A DNA stretch of 64,000 nt from Cryobacterium sp. PAMC25264. Its GTDB lineage: Bacteria; Actinomycetota; Actinomycetes; Actinomycetales; Microbacteriaceae. This document shows, one piece after another, positions 53,802 through 61,983 of the stretch (position 1 is its first letter; each line of letters begins with the position of its first letter). Location of the stretch: the NCBI RefSeq assembly GCF_019443325.1, contig NZ_CP080383.1, positions 3,286,001 through 3,350,000 of the forward strand. Reading direction: 5' to 3'. The notes under the pieces are model-generated. The model ran no database searches and was not told where the DNA came from. It saw only the letters and a program-made list of their open reading frames with translations. The translations under genes were made by a program, and so were the position numbers.

Positions 53802-54908
53802 TCACCCTCCGGCGTTGGTAGCGGTGGGCCCCGGGAACCGCACTGTCACGGTGAGTCCGCCAGAGGGGCGCGCCGCGATGTCGAGCCCCGCGTTGTGCAC
53901 GTCGACCACCCGGGCGACGAGGGCGAGGCCGAGGCCGCTGCCCACCGGCGCACGGCCCGGCCCTGCCGAGCGCGTGCCGACGCGGGCGACCCCACGAACG
54001 AACGGCTCGGTGAGGCTGCCAAGCAGCTCGGCGGCCACGGCCGGGCCGGAGTTGCTCACCGTGAGCTGAACGGACCCGTCGGCCACGGTCTCGGTGCGTA
54101 CCTCGAGCCAGCCGGGCGGCACCGTGTTGTGGCGGATGCCGTTGAGGATCAGGTTCGCCGTCACCTGCCGCACGAGCGTGCCGCTGCCGTCGAAGTCCCC
54201 CTCGCCGAGCTCGCTGCTCAGGGAGACACCGGCTTCGTCGGCCAACGGGCGGAGTTCCCTGATCACGTCGCCCGCGATCTCGGCCAGGTCGAGCGGGGTG
54301 CGGGTGATCGCGCGACCCTCGTCGATGGTCGCCAGGGCCAGCAGCGCCTCCACCACCTCGATGCCGCGCCGGTTCGTCTCGTCCAGCCGACGCAGCAGCT
54401 TGTCGATGTCGAGGCCGGTCGGGTCGGCCAGCGCGACATCGAGCATCGACCGTTCGATCGCGTAGGGGGTGCGCAGCTCGTGCGCGGCGTTCGCGGCGGA
54501 CCGGCGCTGGTCGTCGAATGAGGCCTGCAGTCGGTCGAGCATCGAGTCGAACGTGTCGGCGAGTTCGTGGAACTCGTCCTGCGCGCCGCCCAGGTGCACC
54601 CGGTGGTCGAACGAGCCCGCGGCGACGCGCCGGGCGACCCCGTTGATCTGCTGAAGCGGGCGCAGCATCCGCCCGGCCAGGAACCAGCCGCCGCCGAACC
54701 CGATCACCAGGAGCACAATGAGCACCTGCCAGGTGCGCGGCCAGAGCGCGGCGAGCAGGTCGCTGCGACTGGGCACGAATGGGCCGCCGTTGTCGATGTT
54801 GCCGTCGGGCACGAAGCGGAGGATGTAGAACACCAGCGCCAAGAGTGCGATGCCCGCCACGAGCAGAAAGCCGGCGTAACTCAGGGTGAGTCGCAGCCGG
54901 GCGCTCAC
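53802..54908 (-). CDS. Sensor histidine kinase
   Basis: The GTG at 54908 overlaps the regulator's stop (GTGA) and gives 368 residues. Membrane helices at about 10-30 and 60-79 flank a very short extracytoplasmic loop, typical of intramembrane-sensing cell-envelope kinases. HAMP (about 80-132) is followed by HisKA with His143 (AANAAHELRTPY) and a HATPase with NLILNGIRHN and GSGLGLALVARVV. The next gene encodes a VanY-like peptidase, so an envelope or peptidoglycan signal is likely. Confidence 0.93.
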   Translation of the reverse strand: MSARLRLTLSYAGFLLVAGIALLALVFYILRFVPDGNIDNGGPFVPSRSDLLAALWPRTWQVLIVLLVIGFGGGWFLAGRMLRPLQQINGVARRVAAGSFDHRVHLGGAQDEFHELADTFDSMLDRLQASFDDQRRSAANAAHELRTPYAIERSMLDVALADPTGLDIDKLLRRLDETNRRGIEVVEALLALATIDEGRAITRTPLDLAEIAGDVIRELRPLADEAGVSLSSELGEGDFDGSGTLVRQVTANLILNGIRHNTVPPGWLEVRTETVADGSVQLTVSNSGPAVAAELLGSLTEPFVRGVARVGTRSAGPGRAPVGSGLGLALVARVVDVHNAGLDIAARPSGGLTVTVRFPGPTATNAGG

Positions 54909-55588
54909 GAGTGTCCCTGAGCGGCATCCGCGGCGTCAAGCCGGTACCCGACACCGGCGACGGTGTGGATGAGCCAGGGGTCGCCGAGCCGTTTGCGCAG
55001 CGACGAGATGGTGATGCGCACCGCGTTCGTGAACGGGTCGGCGTTTTCGTCCCAGGCTCGTTCGAGCAGAGTTTCGGCGCTGATCACTCCGCCGCGGGCG
55101 GCCAGGAGAACCTCGAGCACGGCGAACTGCTTGCGGGTGAGGGCTACGTAGCGCCCGTCGCGGTAGACCTCCCGCCGAAGGGTGTCGAGTCTGAGCCCGG
55201 CGTACTCCTGTACCGGAGGCGCACCCTCGGCCGGGCGCCGGCCCAGGGCCCGCAGGCGCATGACGAGCTCCCGCAGTTCGAACGGCTTGGTGACGTAGTC
55301 GTCGGCGCCGATCTCGAAGCCGCGGATCTTCTCGTCGAGCAGGTCGGCCGCAGTCAGCATGAGGATGCGGCAGGGCAGCCCGGTCGTGATGATCCAGCGA
55401 GCGACGTCGTCGCCGTGGGTGCCGGGAATGTCCCGATCGAGGATGACGGCGTCGTACTCGTTCACGGCCAGGTACTCGAGCGCGGTGTCGCCGTCGCCGA
55501 CGATGTCCGAGGCAATGGCCTCCAGTCGGAGACCGTCGCGGATCGCCTCGGCCAGATAGGGCTCGTCTTCGACGATCAGTACGCGCAT
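54905..55588 (-). CDS. OmpR-family response regulator (VanR-like)
   Basis: The protein has 227 residues. Receiver domain with acidic pair ED (VLIVEDEPYL), phospho-acceptor Asp51 (AVILDRDIPG) and Lys in VTKPF; winged-helix domain at about 125-220 (TVAGVGYRLD). It is first gene of the RR-HK pair, with the VanY-like peptidase gene 159 bases beyond the kinase stop. Confidence 0.93.
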   Translation of the reverse strand: MRVLIVEDEPYLAEAIRDGLRLEAIASDIVGDGDTALEYLAVNEYDAVILDRDIPGTHGDDVARWIITTGLPCRILMLTAADLLDEKIRGFEIGADDYVTKPFELRELVMRLRALGRRPAEGAPPVQEYAGLRLDTLRREVYRDGRYVALTRKQFAVLEVLLAARGGVISAETLLERAWDENADPFTNAVRITISSLRKRLGDPWLIHTVAGVGYRLDAADAAQGHS

Positions 55589-55662
55589 CCCCTCATCGTA
55601 GGCAACGGAGGTTATCGTCCGCGTATGCGGGCGCGCCGGTTGAGGCTGGGACGGCGAGGCCG

Positions 55663-55770
55663 ATGAGGTGCACGGCCCTACGACGCCTGAACGTCCAGCG
55701 CTACTACGGACTCGGCGAGGAACTCCATCCCTCCCGGCTCTCGCAGGTCGACGAAGAGTGGTACCGGTAG
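55663..55770 (+). other. Possible gene remnant or very short ORF
   Basis: A 35-codon frame opens with ATG and ends RLSQVDEEWYR-stop. The last 25 codons read like the C-terminus of an enzyme (RYYGLGEELHPSRL), but there is no upstream body and no Shine-Dalgarno. It may be the tail of a deleted gene in the 235-base gap between the response regulator and CAP genes. Confidence 0.25.
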
Positions 55771-55823
55771 CGCCGCCGGCCGGCCGCCGTTCTAGCCGCT
55801 GCAGGAAACGGAAGTCGCCAGGG

Positions 55824-57008
55824 TCAGCCGCGGACGGCCGGAGCGGGAGATCCGGCGGCCTGCCACTCCTGCAGGGTGACGGGGCGGTTCATGCCGGGGC
55901 CGGCGTACCAGATCGTGGAGTTGCCGCGGTAGGAGTAGAAGGTGTCTCCGGGCATCCGCTGCACCGACCGGGGTGTGGGAAAGGCCTCCGCCTGCCATTC
56001 GGCGTAACCGAGCGGGCGGCCGGCGCCGGTCCTCAGGTCGAGCATACGGGCGAACTCGGGAGCCCAGCTCAGCTTGAGATAACCCTCGTTGCTTCGCTGC
56101 ACCGGGGTGCGGAAGCCGGAAGCGGCCCACTCGTTGTAACTGAGCTTGTGGTTCACGCCGTCGGCGCCTTCCACGAAGATCTCCGCTGAGGTGCCCCACT
56201 GGTAGTAGTAGCTGTCCTTGATCCACCCGGCGGTGCGCGGGGCCGGTTGGCCTGCGGTGAGCCACTGCGGGAAGGACAGCGGCGTCCACATCCACGTGCT
56301 CTCGCCGCCGGGCCAGAACGTGACCGCGTACACGGTCGGCGACCACGGATACTTCACGAAGTCGGTCGACGCCGGTGTCGGCGTGCGAAGCCTGTAGACG
56401 TCGCGCCACTTGGCGAAGCTCAGGGGGACCGCCGTCTCGCTGCCGTCGGCGCCGGTCACGATCTCGAAGATCGTCGAGTCGTAGACGACTTTGGAGAGCG
56501 TGACAGCGTCGGCCGCCGCGGTGTCTCCAGCGGGGGCGGGCGGGGTCGCCGTGCGGTCGGCGGGGTAACCGGCGAAGATCTGCACCCAGAGGTTCTGGCT
56601 GGGGTCGTAGCCCACGCCGATGCGGGTGTAGCGGTCGTTCACGATGTTCGCGTAGTGGCCGGGGGATGCGATCCACCCCGCCGTCACCTGGCTGGCATCA
56701 CGGTAGCCCTGGGCGATGTTCTCGCCGTTGGTGTCCCAGCCGGGCGTCAGGCGATCCGAGCGCCAGGTGTTGTCGCTATGCCTGTAGCCCGACACGGCCA
56801 TCTCGTCGGCCCAGGCCTGAGCCACCCGGTTGAGTTCGTCGCTCTCGACGAGCGGGACGCCACCGTCGCGTGTGCGGGTCTCGTTGGTGAGCCGCACCAC
56901 CGCGGACCGTTCGTCGGCGGGGGCCGCGTTCGCCGCTCCCGCTCCCCCAGCAAGAATCGACAGGGCAACAAGCACGGCGCCGAGCTTCAGCGTGAGTCTG
57001 GTGCGCAT
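55824..57008 (-). CDS. Secreted CAP (SCP/PR1)-domain protein with C-terminal Trp-rich repeats
   Basis: The protein has 394 residues. A Sec signal peptide ends near residue 29 (GGAGAANAAPADE). The CAP domain (about 35-150) has HSDN, GENIAQGY and SPGHYANIVND, the pattern of bacterial CAP proteins. The rest (about 165-390) contains at least four spaced copies of a motif with LSFxxW / LxYxEWxxxG or similar followed by P-x-P, probably cell-wall or carbohydrate binding. No lipobox or sorting signal, so it is free in the medium or wall-bound through the repeats. Confidence 0.85.
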   Translation of the reverse strand: MRTRLTLKLGAVLVALSILAGGAGAANAAPADERSAVVRLTNETRTRDGGVPLVESDELNRVAQAWADEMAVSGYRHSDNTWRSDRLTPGWDTNGENIAQGYRDASQVTAGWIASPGHYANIVNDRYTRIGVGYDPSQNLWVQIFAGYPADRTATPPAPAGDTAAADAVTLSKVVYDSTIFEIVTGADGSETAVPLSFAKWRDVYRLRTPTPASTDFVKYPWSPTVYAVTFWPGGESTWMWTPLSFPQWLTAGQPAPRTAGWIKDSYYYQWGTSAEIFVEGADGVNHKLSYNEWAASGFRTPVQRSNEGYLKLSWAPEFARMLDLRTGAGRPLGYAEWQAEAFPTPRSVQRMPGDTFYSYRGNSTIWYAGPGMNRPVTLQEWQAAGSPAPAVRG

Positions 57009-57107
57009 GATTCTCCCAGGGCTTCATGCCTGGACACCATCGCGGCACCGGGCCCCCGAGCTTGACACAGTACGGGTCGGCCACGCCAGGAAGCGGCGGG
57101 AACCGGG

Positions 57108-57611
57108 CTAGGTCGCGTTGACCACATCGACGCTGTCGACGGCGGCAGTCATCGACTCCAGGAATTCACGCACAAGGGCGGCGTCTTCGGGCCCGAGGGC
57201 TTTGACAGCGTCGATCATGCGCGCATGCATGCCACCGAGGGTCTGGCGCACCTCGTCCTCGGAACCGACTGTGGCGGTGACCATATTGCTGCGCCGGTTG
57301 GTCGGGTGCGGGGTGCGCTGCACGTGCCCGCTCTTCGTCAACCTGTCGAGCAAAGCGGTGACGGATGCGCTGGTCATGCCCAGATGATCGGCCAGAACCC
57401 GGCCGGAGACGATGCGCTGCTCGCTTTCGGCCTTGATGAGGAACCGGAGAGCCTGGAGATCTCTCGTGCCCATGTGCAGGGCATCCCGGGTGCGCACACT
57501 CATGGCCTGTTCTGCTGCGCGATACTCCAGCAGGGAGGCGATCACTTCGTCGGCGTGTGGCGTGATCACCGGTTCAGCTACGCCCTCCGATGGGGAGGGT
57601 ACGTTTTCCAT
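57108..57611 (-). CDS. MarR-family transcriptional regulator
   Basis: The protein has 167 residues. The winged helix (VLADHLGMTSASVTALLDRLTKSGHVQR) is clear, with a wing HPTNRRSNMV. It is 9 bases downstream of a second MarR gene on the same strand with the same layout, so the pair probably arose by duplication and may form heterodimers. It lacks an obvious Cys redox sensor. Confidence 0.9.
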   Translation of the reverse strand: MENVPSPSEGVAEPVITPHADEVIASLLEYRAAEQAMSVRTRDALHMGTRDLQALRFLIKAESEQRIVSGRVLADHLGMTSASVTALLDRLTKSGHVQRTPHPTNRRSNMVTATVGSEDEVRQTLGGMHARMIDAVKALGPEDAALVREFLESMTAAVDSVDVVNAT

Positions 57612-57620
57612 CCTGTCAGC

Positions 57621-58169
57621 CTATGGCTTGACGGGCCCGGACCGAGCTGGTGGGACCTCCGTGCCCACCTGGGCATCGATCTCGTCCACGGCCGCACGCA
57701 TGCTCTTCAGGAAATCGATGACGACCTTCGCCTGCGCGGGGTTCAGTCGATTGGCCACCTCGACCATGCGTTCCGGCACGTCGCCGAGGGCGGCCTGCAT
57801 CTCGGCATCCGTCGTGGCGGTCGGAATCAGAATGAGCGCACGACGATCGAACGGGCTGTGCTCCCGGCGTACCTGCCCGGAGCGCTCGAGACGGTCGAGC
57901 AGGGCTGTGGTGGACGCGCTCGTGATCCCCAGATACGCAGTCAGTTCCTTGGGGCCGATGGAGCGGCCCTGCTGCTTCGCGGTCACCAGATACCGCAGGG
58001 CGAGGAGGTCGTTCTCTCCCAAGCCCATGGAGCGCTGAGTCCGGCTGCGCATGGCAGACTCCGCCGCTCGATAGGTTCTCATCGCCTCGAGAACTGCCAC
58101 ACTTCGCTCGCGCTGGGCGTCGTCGGAGTACGAGTAATGCGTTGCCGCGTCCTGCACCGAATAAACCAT
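57621..58169 (-). CDS. MarR-family transcriptional regulator, probably leaderless
   Basis: The protein has 182 residues with the winged helix ELTAYLGITSASTTALLDRLERSGQVRR and wing SPFDRRALIL, alike the next gene. No Shine-Dalgarno precedes the ATG. Instead a -10-like TAGTAT lies 6 bases before it inside the dyad-like TTAGTTGACCTAGTA, so the transcript may start at the AUG and be autorepressed. It is divergent from a small-protein / GlsB pair. Confidence 0.9.
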   Translation of the reverse strand: MVYSVQDAATHYSYSDDAQRERSVAVLEAMRTYRAAESAMRSRTQRSMGLGENDLLALRYLVTAKQQGRSIGPKELTAYLGITSASTTALLDRLERSGQVRREHSPFDRRALILIPTATTDAEMQAALGDVPERMVEVANRLNPAQAKVVIDFLKSMRAAVDEIDAQVGTEVPPARSGPVKP

Positions 58170-58176
58170 CTATAAA

Positions 58177-58192
58177 TACTAGGTCAACTAAC
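58177..58192. promoter_or_regulatory. Candidate MarR site 1
   Basis: TACTAGGTCAACTAAC overlaps the predicted -10 of the marR pair. A related sequence is found 110 bases away (58287-58305), sharing TACTAGGT and ACTAA. Confidence 0.55.
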
Positions 58193-58286
58193 AAGATCCT
58201 GGCTGAGCATCTCCCGGGTGAATCCGGGCCCCGCCGATAGTGGCGAAACAGGTGATTTGCGAAATGTTTTCCTTCGTGTACTTTAT

Positions 58287-58305
58287 TACTAGGTAGACGA
58301 ACTAA
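58287..58305. promoter_or_regulatory. Candidate MarR site 2
   Basis: TACTAGGTAGACGAACTAA shares TACTAGGT and ACTAA with site 1. It lies 27 bases before the start of the divergent small gene, where it would block that promoter. Confidence 0.55.
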
Positions 58306-58331
58306 TAGAACTCCTAGCTAAAGGCACTGTC

Positions 58332-58628
58332 ATGACGATCCCCTTCACCCGGTCCCGCACGGATGCGCCGACCGTCGACATTGCCTGGTACAACCCCGAA
58401 ATCAACCTGTGGGTCGCCGCGGCCAACGGTGAGCACGCGGGCATGGTCGAGTTCGTCGACGGGCACTTCACGGTGCGCAGCAGCACCGGTTCCATCATCG
58501 CGGAAGCAAGCAGCATCCCGGCCGCCCAGGCGGCCCTCGCTCGGCACATCGAGACCCCCACCGCTGTGGAGCCACGCCCCTTCAACAAGCGCGACCCGCG
58601 CCCCTTCTACCTGCGCCACGCGGCCTGA
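58332..58628 (+). CDS. Small hypothetical protein
   Basis: The protein has 98 residues. Soluble, with an opening MTIPFTRSRTDAPTVDIAWY and a positively charged Pro-rich C-terminus (RPFNKRDPRPFYLRHAA). No family recognised. A candidate MarR operator lies just upstream, and the gene is followed by glsB, so it is probably part of the MarR regulon. Confidence 0.7.
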   Translation: MTIPFTRSRTDAPTVDIAWYNPEINLWVAAANGEHAGMVEFVDGHFTVRSSTGSIIAEASSIPAAQAALARHIETPTAVEPRPFNKRDPRPFYLRHAA

Positions 58629-58713
58629 CCCTCTTCTTTTCTTCCCCCCTTATCAGCACCACCCTTTCCCGCACCACCGCCACCAGTTCCCTCATCAGAA
58701 AGTAGACACACTC

Positions 58714-58974
58714 ATGGGCTTTTTCGGATTCCTCCTCCTCGGCCTCCTCGCCGGAGCCATCGCCAAGCTCATCCTCCCCGGTAAGAACGGCGGCGGATGG
58801 CTGATCACCCTCGTGCTCGGCGTCGTCGGCGCACTGCTCGGCGGATTCCTCGGCAGCCTCCTCTTCAACGCTCCGCTGGAGGACTTCTTCTCCATCCAGA
58901 CCTGGCTCCTGGCCATCGGTGGCTCGATCATCGTGCTCGTGATCTACGGCGCGCTCACCGGACGCCGCCGCTAG
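58714..58974 (+). CDS. GlsB/YeaQ/YmgE-family stress-response membrane protein
   Basis: The ATG at 58714 gives 86 residues with three membrane helices (about 2-18, 28-52, 63-82). The opening LLLGLLAGAIAKLILPG and GWLITLVLGVVGALLGGFLG are characteristic of the transglycosylase-associated / GlsB family, induced by general and envelope stress. It sits 85 bases after the small gene and before a strong terminator. Confidence 0.92.
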   Translation: MGFFGFLLLGLLAGAIAKLILPGKNGGGWLITLVLGVVGALLGGFLGSLLFNAPLEDFFSIQTWLLAIGGSIIVLVIYGALTGRRR

Positions 58975-59001
58975 GCAGCACCCCGCAACCACGCACTGCA
59001 C

Positions 59002-59037
59002 GACGCGGCACCGGCCCCACGGGGTCGGTGCCGCGTC
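59002..59037 (+). terminator. Strong terminator hairpin after glsB-type gene
   Basis: GACGCGGCACCG and CGGTGCCGCGTC form a perfect 12-bp stem around a GC-rich 12-base tip, 27 bases after the stop; AGTTAACC follows. The remainder of the 248-base gap to the next gene shows nothing else. Confidence 0.82.
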
Positions 59038-59222
59038 AGTTAACCTGCACGCCCGCGCTGGCCACCGCACTGCCCCTGCCCGCTCCCCGGCACTGGAGCT
59101 GACCCGAGCCCGCTCACGGCACCCATTGCCGGTTGCCGTTTCCTGGTTACTATCGAGGGGCAGGTTGGGGCCATCGCCCGCCCCCGGCGAGCATCCTGAG
59201 CGGGAGAGCATAAGGAGCCCCC

Positions 59223-59999
59223 ATGTCTCGCACCTATCTCGTCACCGGCGCCGCTTCCGGCATCGGCCAGGCCACCGCCGAACGCCTCCGCAGCCAGGGT
59301 GACCGCGTCATCGGCGCCGACCTCCACGACGCCGATATCCAGGTCGATCTGTCCACCGCGGCGGGCCGGGAGGAGCTCATCGCCCGGGCCGGCGAGCTGA
59401 GCGGCGGCACCCTCGACGGCGTCGCGGCGATCGCCGGTCTCGCCGCCCCTATCGCGGCCACCGTGGCGGTGAACTATTTCGGCGCCATCGGCACCCTCAC
59501 GGGCGCCCGGCCGCTACTGGCCACCTCCTCGGCGCCGCGGGCGGTCGCCGTCTCCTCGATCTCCTCACTGCAGCCGGCCGATACCGTCCTGGTGGACCTG
59601 ATGCTGGCCGGAGACGAACCCCGCGCCCTGGCGCGGGCCGAAGAGCTGGCCGCGGGCACGGATGCGCATCAGATCTACGCGTCCTCCAAGCAGGCCCTCT
59701 CCCGATGGCTGCGCCGCACGGCCCCGACAGCGAATTGGGCCGGCGCCAAAATAGCGCTGAACGCAGTGGGCCCCGGCGTGGTGATCACGCCGATGACCCG
59801 CGAGCTGATGGCGACCCCGGAGTCCGTCGCCGGCCTGCTGGAGATGGTGCCGATGCCGCTGAATGGTCCGGTGCAGCCGACCGAGGTCGCCGACCTGCTC
59901 TGCTGGCTGCTCAGCGAGGGCAACTCCCACGTGACCGGGCAGATCGTCTTCATCGACGGCGGCTATGACGCGATGACCCGCTCCGACACGGTCTGGTAA
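59223..59999 (+). CDS. SDR-family oxidoreductase (hydroxysteroid dehydrogenase-like)
   Basis: The protein has 258 residues. TGAASGIG nucleotide motif at 8-15, catalytic Ser in AVSSISSL, YASSK as the Tyr/Lys pair, and a C-terminal GQIVFIDGGYDAM. The usual NNAG is replaced here by AIAGLAA, as in the 3-alpha-hydroxysteroid dehydrogenase / carbonyl reductase subgroup. A good Shine-Dalgarno (AAGGAG) precedes the ATG. Confidence 0.9.
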   Translation: MSRTYLVTGAASGIGQATAERLRSQGDRVIGADLHDADIQVDLSTAAGREELIARAGELSGGTLDGVAAIAGLAAPIAATVAVNYFGAIGTLTGARPLLATSSAPRAVAVSSISSLQPADTVLVDLMLAGDEPRALARAEELAAGTDAHQIYASSKQALSRWLRRTAPTANWAGAKIALNAVGPGVVITPMTRELMATPESVAGLLEMVPMPLNGPVQPTEVADLLCWLLSEGNSHVTGQIVFIDGGYDAMTRSDTVW

Positions 60000-60003
60000 C
60001 CGA

Positions 60004-60035
60004 CCTTCGGGCGCATCCGGGACGCCCGTCGAAGG
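60004..60035 (+). terminator. Hairpin after the SDR gene
   Basis: CCTTCG-GGCG ... CGCC-CGT-CGAAGG forms two stacked stems (6 bp and 4 bp with a short bulge) beginning 5 bases after the stop. Confidence 0.55.
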
Positions 60036-60118
60036 CTGGCCGGCGGGCCTCGGATGCAACCGGTTGACTCCAACCGGACACCGGACGTTCACGTCCAGGC
60101 AGTTCACTCGTGGGTGTC

Positions 60119-61018
60119 ATGGAATTTCGTCACCTTGAAGCCTTTCGCGTCATCGCCGAGGAGTTGCACTTCGGTCGTGCGGCGCAGCGGCTCTTCCTCG
60201 CCCAACCCTCGGTGAGCCAGATGCTGCAGAAGCTGGAAGGCGATGTCGGCGTCCTTCTTGTGCATCGCAGCTCCCGGAGCGTGCAGCTGACCCCGGCCGG
60301 AACGGTGTTCCTGGCCGAGATCGACAGGGTCTTCACCGCAGCCGACCGGGCCGTGGCGCTGGCCCAACAAGCCGCGGGGCGGGGCGGGGCCCTGCGAATC
60401 GCCACCAATTACCCGGCCAGCCGGCTGCTGCTTCTGCCGCTTCTGGAAGACCTGCGCAAGCGCGAGCCCGACACCACCACAATCCTGCGGGAGATGGGCT
60501 CCCCCGCGCAGCTGCACGCTCTGGCCCGCGGCGACCTCGATCTGGGCCTGGTCTACGGGCCCATCACCGAGCCGGGGATCACGAGCAGGTACCTTCTCAG
60601 CGTGCCCGTTGTCGCGCTGGTGCGTAAGGGGCATCTGCTCGCCGGAACCGCTGAGGTCAGCTTCGAACAGATCGCCCGCTTTCCCTACCTGACCGGCATA
60701 GTGTCGGCCAGCCCGATTGTCGAGGGGTCGATTCTGGCGGCGGCGCGAGCCCAGGGTGTGCCGCTGCGGGCGGCCAACTCAAGCACCGATCACGCCAGCT
60801 ATCAACTTGAGGTGGAAACCACCGACAGCATCGGCTTCAGCTCGCTGCCGCGAGCGGAACAGAGCAAAGCCAACGGGCTGCACATTCTGCGCCTTACCCC
60901 GGTCGAACCCGTCGTGGAGATCCACGTGGCGTGGAACCAACTGAATCGTGAAGCCTCGGTGAACTCTGTCATCGAGAGCCTCATCGAGCTTGCCGAGACG
61001 CTGCGTTTTGCCCAATAG
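60119..61018 (+). CDS. LysR-family transcriptional regulator
   Basis: The ATG at 60119 gives 299 residues (a GTG three codons upstream is possible). The helix-turn-helix is in residues 1-60 (AAQRLFLAQPSVSQMLQKLE) and the effector-binding domain in 88-295. It has no divergent neighbour. A hairpin CGATTG-N7-CAATCG at 61032-61050 follows it and is itself followed by the palindrome CGAACGTTCG. Confidence 0.9.
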   Translation: MEFRHLEAFRVIAEELHFGRAAQRLFLAQPSVSQMLQKLEGDVGVLLVHRSSRSVQLTPAGTVFLAEIDRVFTAADRAVALAQQAAGRGGALRIATNYPASRLLLLPLLEDLRKREPDTTTILREMGSPAQLHALARGDLDLGLVYGPITEPGITSRYLLSVPVVALVRKGHLLAGTAEVSFEQIARFPYLTGIVSASPIVEGSILAAARAQGVPLRAANSSTDHASYQLEVETTDSIGFSSLPRAEQSKANGLHILRLTPVEPVVEIHVAWNQLNREASVNSVIESLIELAETLRFAQ

Positions 61019-61146
61019 TGCCCCCTTTCAGCGATTGTGCAGAGCAATCGAACGTTCGGATTCTGGTCGTTGATGCCCGTCGCCGCAGCAGACACGATGG
61101 TGCACGACCGGCCCTGAGATCCTGCGGCCGCCAACGAAAGTGACCC

Positions 61147-61983
61147 ATGCAACTCACCCCACTCGGCGTCCTTGCGGGAATGCCCAGCTCCGGCCAGGGC
61201 AGCTCCGGCTACCTCGTGCAGACCTCCGCTTCATCGCTGCTACTGGATGCCGGACCCGGCACCGCACTCACGCTCAGCAGCCACCTCGATGACCGGCCGC
61301 TCGACGCGGTGTTCATCAGCCACCAGCACAGCGACCACATCTACGACCTGCTGCCACTGGGCAAGATGCTGCTCGGCCGGCGCCTGCACCGCGACGAGCG
61401 CACCGGCGAGCTCACGGTCAACGAGGCCGTCGCCGCCGTGCCGCTGTTCGTGCCGCGCGGCGCACTCGCGGCCCTGGTCACCTTGGCGCAGTTGTTCCCG
61501 GTGACGACGCATCCGCTGCTGGACCGCTCCTTCGACCTGGCGTTCGACGTGCACGAGTACGAGCCGGGCGAGACGCACACCGTCAACGACCTGGCGCTGC
61601 GTTTCGAGCTGCTGCAGCATGTCACGCCCAACTGCGGCATCCGCGTCGAGGCCGGCGACGACAGCCTCGTCTACACCGGCGACACCGGCGTCACGGATGC
61701 GCTGCCCGCCCTGGCCGAGGGCGCCGGCACCCTGCTCAGCGAGAGCACGCTGCGCGAAACCGACCGGAGCGGCCACGGCCACCTCACCGCTACCGAAGCC
61801 GCGGACGCCGCGCGCGCCGCCGGCGTGGCAGAGCTGGTGCTCACCCATTTCAGCAGCACCGACCCCGCCGACCACGCCTGGCACCGCGACCGGGCCGCCG
61901 GTATCTTCGCCGGTCCAGTTGCCATCGCCCAGCCCACCATTCCCCTCACCGTCGCCCCCACCCAGAAGAAGGTTTCCGCATGA
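61147..61983 (+). CDS. MBL-fold metallo-hydrolase
   Basis: The protein has 278 residues. Metal-binding HQHSDH at residues 59-64, with further His/Asp in LQHVTPNCG and VYTGDTGVTD, and a final VLTHFSSTD. This is the ribonuclease-Z-like branch; members hydrolyse phosphodiesters, lactones or cyclic nucleotides. Its stop overlaps the start of an ABC solute-binding gene (ATGA), so it is translationally coupled to an uptake system and may process the imported compound. It has no signal peptide. Confidence 0.9.
   Translation: MQLTPLGVLAGMPSSGQGSSGYLVQTSASSLLLDAGPGTALTLSSHLDDRPLDAVFISHQHSDHIYDLLPLGKMLLGRRLHRDERTGELTVNEAVAAVPLFVPRGALAALVTLAQLFPVTTHPLLDRSFDLAFDVHEYEPGETHTVNDLALRFELLQHVTPNCGIRVEAGDDSLVYTGDTGVTDALPALAEGAGTLLSESTLRETDRSGHGHLTATEAADAARAAGVAELVLTHFSSTDPADHAWHRDRAAGIFAGPVAIAQPTIPLTVAPTQKKVSA

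Noticed and set aside
53695..54954. 419-codon minus-strand frame over the second histidine kinase
   Set aside because: Arg/Ala/Pro-rich out-of-frame copy of the kinase gene with no motif.
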